DNA of 64,000 nucleotides from Bacteroidales bacterium SW299 (lineage in GTDB: Bacteria; Bacteroidota; Bacteroidia; Bacteroidales; Bacteroidaceae), in NCBI GenBank assembly GCA_019550975.1, contig SDWH01000001.1:310001-374000 (forward strand), given 5' to 3'. The notes beneath the pieces were generated by a model, which did not search any database, was not told the origin of the DNA, and was given only the letters and a program-made list of their open reading frames with translations. This document shows positions 63,280 through 64,000 of this stretch, in pieces; the stretch's first letter is position 1, and every line of letters starts with the position of its first letter. The position numbers and the translations under genes are program-made.

Positions 63280-64000
63280 TTCTTTGCAATTCGTTTAGCT
63301 AATAAATTCAAACATAATACAAATGCCAGCAGGAACAGGGATGCTCCCCAAATCAAGTTCTGCAGGTTCGGGTCGTTGAAGAATTCCCAGATAAGCAAGG
63401 GAACCGCCGACATGGGCTTGGTCATGTTCCAACTGATGGCCGCACCGCCCAATGCGGTAAACATCAGCGGGGCCGTTTCGCCAACGACGCGCGAAATAGC
63501 CAGCAAGATACCGGTAAAGATACTTCCAAGAGCAGTAGGAACCATCACTTTCAGCATCACCCGCCAGTAGCTTCCTCCCAATGCCAGACCGGCCTCCTTC
63601 AATGTTTCGGGCAACACTTTCATCGTTTCTTCCGTAGAACGGATAATCAAAGGAAGCATCATGATAAACAGTGCCACGCTACCCGCAATGGCCGAATAGC
63701 CCTTCATCGGCACAACAACCCAAATATATGTAATAATACCTATGATAATAGAGGGAGTACCCTGCAACAAGTCGGTCAGATAGCTGACAAATGTCGCAAA
63801 CCAGCTTTTCCGGTATTCAGACAGACAGATACCGCAAAGGATACCCACCGGAATTGCCACCACAGCCGCCAAAAGCAGCATCAGAAAAGTACCGATAATG
63901 CCGTTGGCTATTCCGCCCGGCATTTCCTCGCCAGCCTGAGCGGCAAGCATGGCCTTGTATGCGTTTGGTGTAGCTTCCGTGAGGAACGACCATCCCAACT
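63267..64000 (-). CDS. pstA: Phosphate ABC transporter permease PstA (5' end outside window)
   Basis: At least 243 aa; the frame is open to the window edge and complete PstA is about 290 aa, so the first membrane segment region is missing. Visible: hydrophobic segments including IGTFLMLLLAAVVAIPVGIL, the PstA motif LLQGTPSIIIGIITYI, and the permease loop that contacts PstB (EETMKVLPETLKEAGLALGG, then SYWRVMLKVMVPTAL). It forms the transmembrane channel with PstC. It is translationally coupled to pstB. Confidence 0.95.
   Translation of the reverse strand, partial: LGWSFLTEATPNAYKAMLAAQAGEEMPGGIANGIIGTFLMLLLAAVVAIPVGILCGICLSEYRKSWFATFVSYLTDLLQGTPSIIIGIITYIWVVVPMKGYSAIAGSVALFIMMLPLIIRSTEETMKVLPETLKEAGLALGGSYWRVMLKVMVPTALGSIFTGILLAISRVVGETAPLMFTALGGAAISWNMTKPMSAVPLLIWEFFNDPNLQNLIWGASLFLLAFVLCLNLLAKRIAKKWKV

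Noticed and set aside
1-64000. tRNA, rRNA and known riboswitches
   Set aside because: No cloverleaf, rRNA segment or recognisable riboswitch core was seen by eye; a covariance-model scan would be needed to exclude small RNAs.

Overview
The window is chromosomal DNA from a member of the Bacteroidales, most likely Bacteroides, Phocaeicola or a close relative. The evidence is the many promoters with the Bacteroides -7 element (TAnnTTTG), a TonB-dependent receptor with a carboxypeptidase-like N-terminal domain, DUF5686, Bacteroidetes-type SecG and LptE, and Bacteroidetes-type insertion sequences and tyrosine DNA invertase. No rRNA, tRNA or CRISPR array was seen.

Layout. 1-6.7 kb (minus strand): a phosphate-scavenging block with a metallophosphoesterase (cut by the window edge), a beta-helix lipoprotein, a TonB-dependent receptor and a MINPP/phytase-like histidine phosphatase. 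6.9-17.9 kb: housekeeping genes (mfd, a TPR protein, a cytidylate-kinase-like protein, a DUF418 membrane protein, secG, a hypothetical gene, lptE, a sigma-54-type activator). 18.2-49.0 kb (all minus strand, visibly more AT-rich): one large type VI secretion (T6SS) locus. 49.0-55.4 kb: a long leader, an apparent invertible promoter, a tyrosine DNA invertase gene split by an IS1595-type element, then an intact IS982 element and remnants of IS982, ISL3 and IS5 elements. 55.7-64 kb: DUF5686 protein, a small MITE, a 22-bp repeat array, an aldose-1-epimerase-like gene, inositol-phosphate synthase, a PfkB kinase, pstB and the 3' part of pstA.

The T6SS locus is the centre of interest. It carries sheath (TssB, TssC), two Hcp-type tube proteins, VgrG, a PAAR-like toxin with a probable immunity protein, ClpV and baseplate proteins (TssK, TssE, TssF and a TssG candidate) resembling the Bacteroidetes T6SS-iii type. 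I recognise neither TssJ/L/M nor TssN/O/P/Q/R. Instead these genes are embedded in a signalling set: three apparently active Ser/Thr kinases (all with a membrane segment), a pseudokinase-FHA fusion, a membrane PP2C phosphatase, four further FHA proteins (one a double-FHA transmembrane HtrA-like protease) and two exported WG-repeat-like proteins, each directly downstream of a kinase. My inference is that assembly or firing is gated by threonine phosphorylation, analogous to PpkA/PppA/Fha of proteobacterial T6SS, and that some membrane signalling proteins may also serve as the envelope anchor.

The only consensus promoter I found upstream of the first T6SS gene lies between 15-bp perfect inverted repeats next to the invertase gene and points at the T6SS genes, so the locus looks phase-variable and currently ON. 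The invertase gene is broken by the IS, with a matching target duplication, so the switch may be locked unless another invertase acts in trans.
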